The position numbers and the translations under genes were made by a program. A stretch of DNA of 8,593 nt from CAYJAD01 sp964370675 (GTDB lineage: Bacteria > Desulfobacterota > Desulfovibrionia > Desulfovibrionales > Desulfovibrionaceae), in the NCBI GenBank assembly GCA_964370675.1, contig CAYJKC010000063.1, positions 1 through 8,593 of the forward strand, read 5' to 3'. The notes under the pieces were generated by a model, which was given only the letters and a program-made list of their open reading frames with translations, ran no database searches and was not told the DNA's origin. Within the stretch, counting starts at the first letter, position 1. Each line of letters starts with the position of its first letter. Of this stretch, positions 6,247 to 8,593 are shown piece after piece.

Positions 6247-8541
6247 CTACATGCCCTTAAACGGGTTGGGGCCCATACTAATAATACGACTAACAAATCC
6301 ATCTATAAGATCAGGCACTTTATCGTATTCATCTATGGCTACTTCAAGTTGATCAACACGTTCAGGTTCAACGCCAAGACGATTAAGTGTTTCGGCGATA
6401 TTTTCCTTACGACGGTTACAAATTTCAGAGCCCTTTACAAAGTGGCACTGATAATCATCACCATATTTACAACCAAGCAACATGACACCGTCAAAGCCCT
6501 TACTCATGGCATCAGACACCCAAATGGCATTTATTGAACCAAGGCAACGCACAGGTATAACACGTGCGTAAGGGCTCCAAGCTTTGCGACGCATGGCTGC
6601 CATGTCCAAGGCTGGATAGGCGTCATTTTCGCAAGCAAGGATAAGTATTCTTGGTCCTTCATTTTTGAAGTCTTTTGGTACAGTGACTTCGCGAATCATG
6701 GAACCAATTTGGTCAATGTTATAGTTAGCAAAAGAGATTACACGCTCAGGACAAGCCCCAAAGCAAGTACCGCAACGGCGGCAACGTGCTGGGTTTGGCT
6801 TAGGTGTTCCTTTTTCATCATCATCAAGTGCACCAAATGGGCACTCTTCTGTGCAACGCTTACACTGGGTACAACGCACAAAGTTGAAGATAGGATATGA
6901 TAGATCACCTGAGCGTGGGTGCACAGCAACGCCATGACTTGCAGCTTCGATACATTGCATGGCTTTAAGAGCCGCACCATATGCATCTTCTTCACAAGCA
7001 TCCATGGTCATAGGCTGACGCACGCAACCTGCGGCATAAACGCCAGTACGTCTGGTTTCATAGGGGAAGCAGATATAGTTTGAATCGGTAAAACCGTCAA
7101 ATAAATCAAGGTCTGGGAAATCAGGTCCTTGACGATAATCAAATTGCATTACTGCATCCTTAGCAGTTGTGGGTACAATACCTGTAGGTAAGACTACAGC
7201 ATCAACGTCAAGATCAAAATCCATACCAAGCAAGGTGTTGGCACAAGAAACCTTAAGGGCTTCACCATTTTGCTCAATGCCTGTAACATCGGCTTTAGTC
7301 ATCATAATGCCAAGACGATCTTGAGCAAATTTATAATAACGTTCTAAAAGCCCTTGCACAACCATATGCTTGTAAAGAATAAAGACTTGAGCGCCTTCAT
7401 CACCATCGCATACTGCATTGGCAAGACGTAAAGCTGCCACTGAAGATACGGAGTTGGAGTAACCTAAGTGACGTATGCTTTCAAGATCTTCCTTTACAAA
7501 AGAGCTTTCTTCACCTTCAACAGGGCATGCATCTGCAGCTGGCGCAGCTGGTGCTTCTGGAGCAGCTTCTGCATTTTCTGCACCATCATTGCAACCGCAA
7601 CAACAAGCAGGTTTAGCAGCATCTTCTGCCAAGGTAGTATCAAGGATAAATGCCACACGTTTGGGCTTTACCTTGCCTTCGCGCAAAAGTTTACCAAACT
7701 CACCAGCATGATATACATTAGGTAGACCATAACCCATAGGAGCCAAATATTTGTTGGCATCTAGGGGAACCCAACCAGTTGCTAGTACAACTGCACCAAC
7801 AGGAACTTCTACATCACCATTTGGTGTTGTAAGCATGGCTACAAATTCGCCAGGTTGACCAGCTAATTTGTTAATACCTGAGCTTGTATATACAGTAATT
7901 TTTGCAGTTCCTTTCACGGCTGCAATTTTCGCTTCAAGACCAGAAGGTTGTGGTTCAGTCCAAGGAGCCTTTAGCGGAGTGGCATTAGGAATATTATTAA
8001 CATGTCCACCAAGAATATCAGACTTTTCAACCAAAACAACTTCATAATCAGCCTTAGCTAATTGTAAAGCAGCAGTTAAACCAGTCCAACCACCACCAAG
8101 CACTAAGACACGCTTAATACCTTCAACAGTTGCACCTTCTGGCGGATTTGCTTTTTGTAATTTTACAACACCCATGTTCACGTAATCAAGCGCCATTTGG
8201 CTTAGTAGCTCTGGAGCTGTATGCGGTACGGGAGATCCATCTGGATTTTTATATGCAAGTACACATTGTTCACGCAAGTTAACACGCTCAACCATTACAT
8301 CGCCAAAAACATAAATACCAGTGTCATTTCTTGGGCTAGTGCCACAAATTAAAACACCATCAAGTTCATTGGCTGCAATGTCATTTTGTATATCTGACAA
8401 TGCATTGGCAAGCACTGGATAACTTTTTACCACTGGGGTAAGGTCGCCCCACTTCTTGCTTACAGCAGCAGCCATATCTTCTATAGAAAGACCACCGCCA
8501 ATGTTTTGCACATCAAAGTAAACACCTATTTTTGTGGCCAT
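6247..8541 (-). CDS. qmoB: QmoB, HdrA/MvhD-like flavin and iron-sulfur subunit of the Qmo complex
   Basis: QmoB is a soluble cytoplasmic subunit passing electrons between QmoA/QmoC and APS reductase. The 764-residue protein shows an HdrA-like N-terminal segment (1-130, with SPR and NLREQC motifs), an FAD-binding Rossmann motif VLVLGGGWTGLTAAL (145-159), an E-K-S-D second strand end near 172, a second flavin-domain motif YAAGCVRQP (502-510), two 4Fe-4S motifs (Cys 557/560/563/567 and Cys 587/590/593/597), and a C-terminal MvhD-like domain (~631-764) with Cys 637, 666, 691, 699 and 708, where GCKYGDDYQCHF is the family-type motif. Oddities: a CCCGC cluster (313-317) followed by an Ala/Pro/Glu-rich linker up to Cys339 inserted in the flavin part; and an N-terminus (GVYFDVQNIG) without the cysteines HdrA has at the matching place. 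The ATG at 8541 is 2 nt after the qmoA stop, with AAAGGGGG as ribosome-binding site inside the qmoA end. Confidence 0.95.
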   Translation of the reverse strand: MATKIGVYFDVQNIGGGLSIEDMAAAVSKKWGDLTPVVKSYPVLANALSDIQNDIAANELDGVLICGTSPRNDTGIYVFGDVMVERVNLREQCVLAYKNPDGSPVPHTAPELLSQMALDYVNMGVVKLQKANPPEGATVEGIKRVLVLGGGWTGLTAALQLAKADYEVVLVEKSDILGGHVNNIPNATPLKAPWTEPQPSGLEAKIAAVKGTAKITVYTSSGINKLAGQPGEFVAMLTTPNGDVEVPVGAVVLATGWVPLDANKYLAPMGYGLPNVYHAGEFGKLLREGKVKPKRVAFILDTTLAEDAAKPACCCGCNDGAENAEAAPEAPAAPAADACPVEGEESSFVKEDLESIRHLGYSNSVSSVAALRLANAVCDGDEGAQVFILYKHMVVQGLLERYYKFAQDRLGIMMTKADVTGIEQNGEALKVSCANTLLGMDFDLDVDAVVLPTGIVPTTAKDAVMQFDYRQGPDFPDLDLFDGFTDSNYICFPYETRRTGVYAAGCVRQPMTMDACEEDAYGAALKAMQCIEAASHGVAVHPRSGDLSYPIFNFVRCTQCKRCTEECPFGALDDDEKGTPKPNPARCRRCGTCFGACPERVISFANYNIDQIGSMIREVTVPKDFKNEGPRILILACENDAYPALDMAAMRRKAWSPYARVIPVRCLGSINAIWVSDAMSKGFDGVMLLGCKYGDDYQCHFVKGSEICNRRKENIAETLNRLGVEPERVDQLEVAIDEYDKVPDLIDGFVSRIISMGPNPFKGM

Positions 8542-8543
8542 GC

Positions 8544-8593
8544 CTAGCTACCCCCTTTAACCGTTTGTACTGCCTTCATAGCAGCAGAGGTTC
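8544..8593 (-). CDS. qmoA: QmoA, C-terminal end only (cut by window edge)
   Basis: In one minus-strand frame the last 15 codons read TSAAMKAVQTVKGGS and end at TAG (8546-8544). The SAAMKAVQ helix resembles the Ala-rich end of HdrA-like flavoproteins, where a final helix with small residues caps the FAD domain. The other two frames hit stops within the fragment. Position immediately before qmoB, with a 2-nt gap, is where qmoA lies in all known qmoABC clusters. The fragment alone could not identify the gene; the call depends on context. Confidence 0.75.
   Translation of the reverse strand, partial: TSAAMKAVQTVKGGS

Noticed and set aside
6738..7001. Minus-strand alternative frame inside qmoB, and several plus-strand frames opposite qmoB and qmoC
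   Set aside because: They overlap fully with well-supported Qmo coding sequence and show no family motifs.
1..8593. CRISPR array, insertion sequence, toxin-antitoxin pair or prophage
   Set aside because: Scanning both strands by eye shows no regularly spaced repeats, no terminal inverted repeats with a transposase, and no small paired genes; all long frames are explained by housekeeping or sulfate-respiration genes.

Overview
The window reads as an ordinary-looking but informative stretch of a sulfate-reducing bacterium's chromosome, most likely a member of the Desulfovibrionales (Desulfovibrionaceae) with an AT-rich genome (roughly 40% GC in genes by eye, lower between genes). The main evidence is a qmoA-qmoB-qmoC gene run followed by the qmoD-type gene that is the promoter-distal member of the apr-qmo locus in Desulfovibrio. 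The low GC separates it from the common high-GC gut and soil Desulfovibrio; the species cannot be fixed from this window.

Every gene called lies on the minus strand, so transcription runs from high to low coordinates. From right to left: the last codons of qmoA (8544-8593, cut by the window edge), qmoB (6247-8541), qmoC (5048-6238) and qmoD (4252-4986), closed by a strong rho-independent terminator (4161-4205). Then comes a monocistronic DUF1269 membrane protein gene (3449-3997) with its own promoter, a stem-loop at its predicted transcript start and a 15-bp terminator hairpin (3372-3407). Next is a two-gene unit of an RNase E/G family endoribonuclease with a very long basic N-terminal extension (883-3168) and queH (297-872). 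The window ends inside a tRNA-Asn(GTT) gene (1-54).

The Qmo genes work together. QmoA and QmoB are soluble HdrA-like flavin/iron-sulfur subunits and QmoC is a membrane subunit fusing an HdrC-like iron-sulfur domain to a cytochrome b domain. The complex passes electrons between the menaquinone pool and APS reductase (AprAB), whose genes would be expected beyond position 8593. QmoD is the associated small Cys-containing coiled-coil protein. RNase E/G and QueH are housekeeping RNA functions (rRNA/mRNA processing and queuosine synthesis); the latter acts on tRNAs that include tRNA-Asn(GUN), one of which is encoded next door, although that adjacency is probably chance.

I found no mobile element, CRISPR array, phage gene or unambiguous new system. 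The observations most worth a second look are the roughly 280-residue disordered basic N-terminal arm on the RNase E/G, a Cys-cluster plus Ala/Pro-rich insertion in QmoB, the QmoD protein itself, and RNA-structure candidates in the qmoC-qmoD gap and at the start of the DUF1269 transcript.
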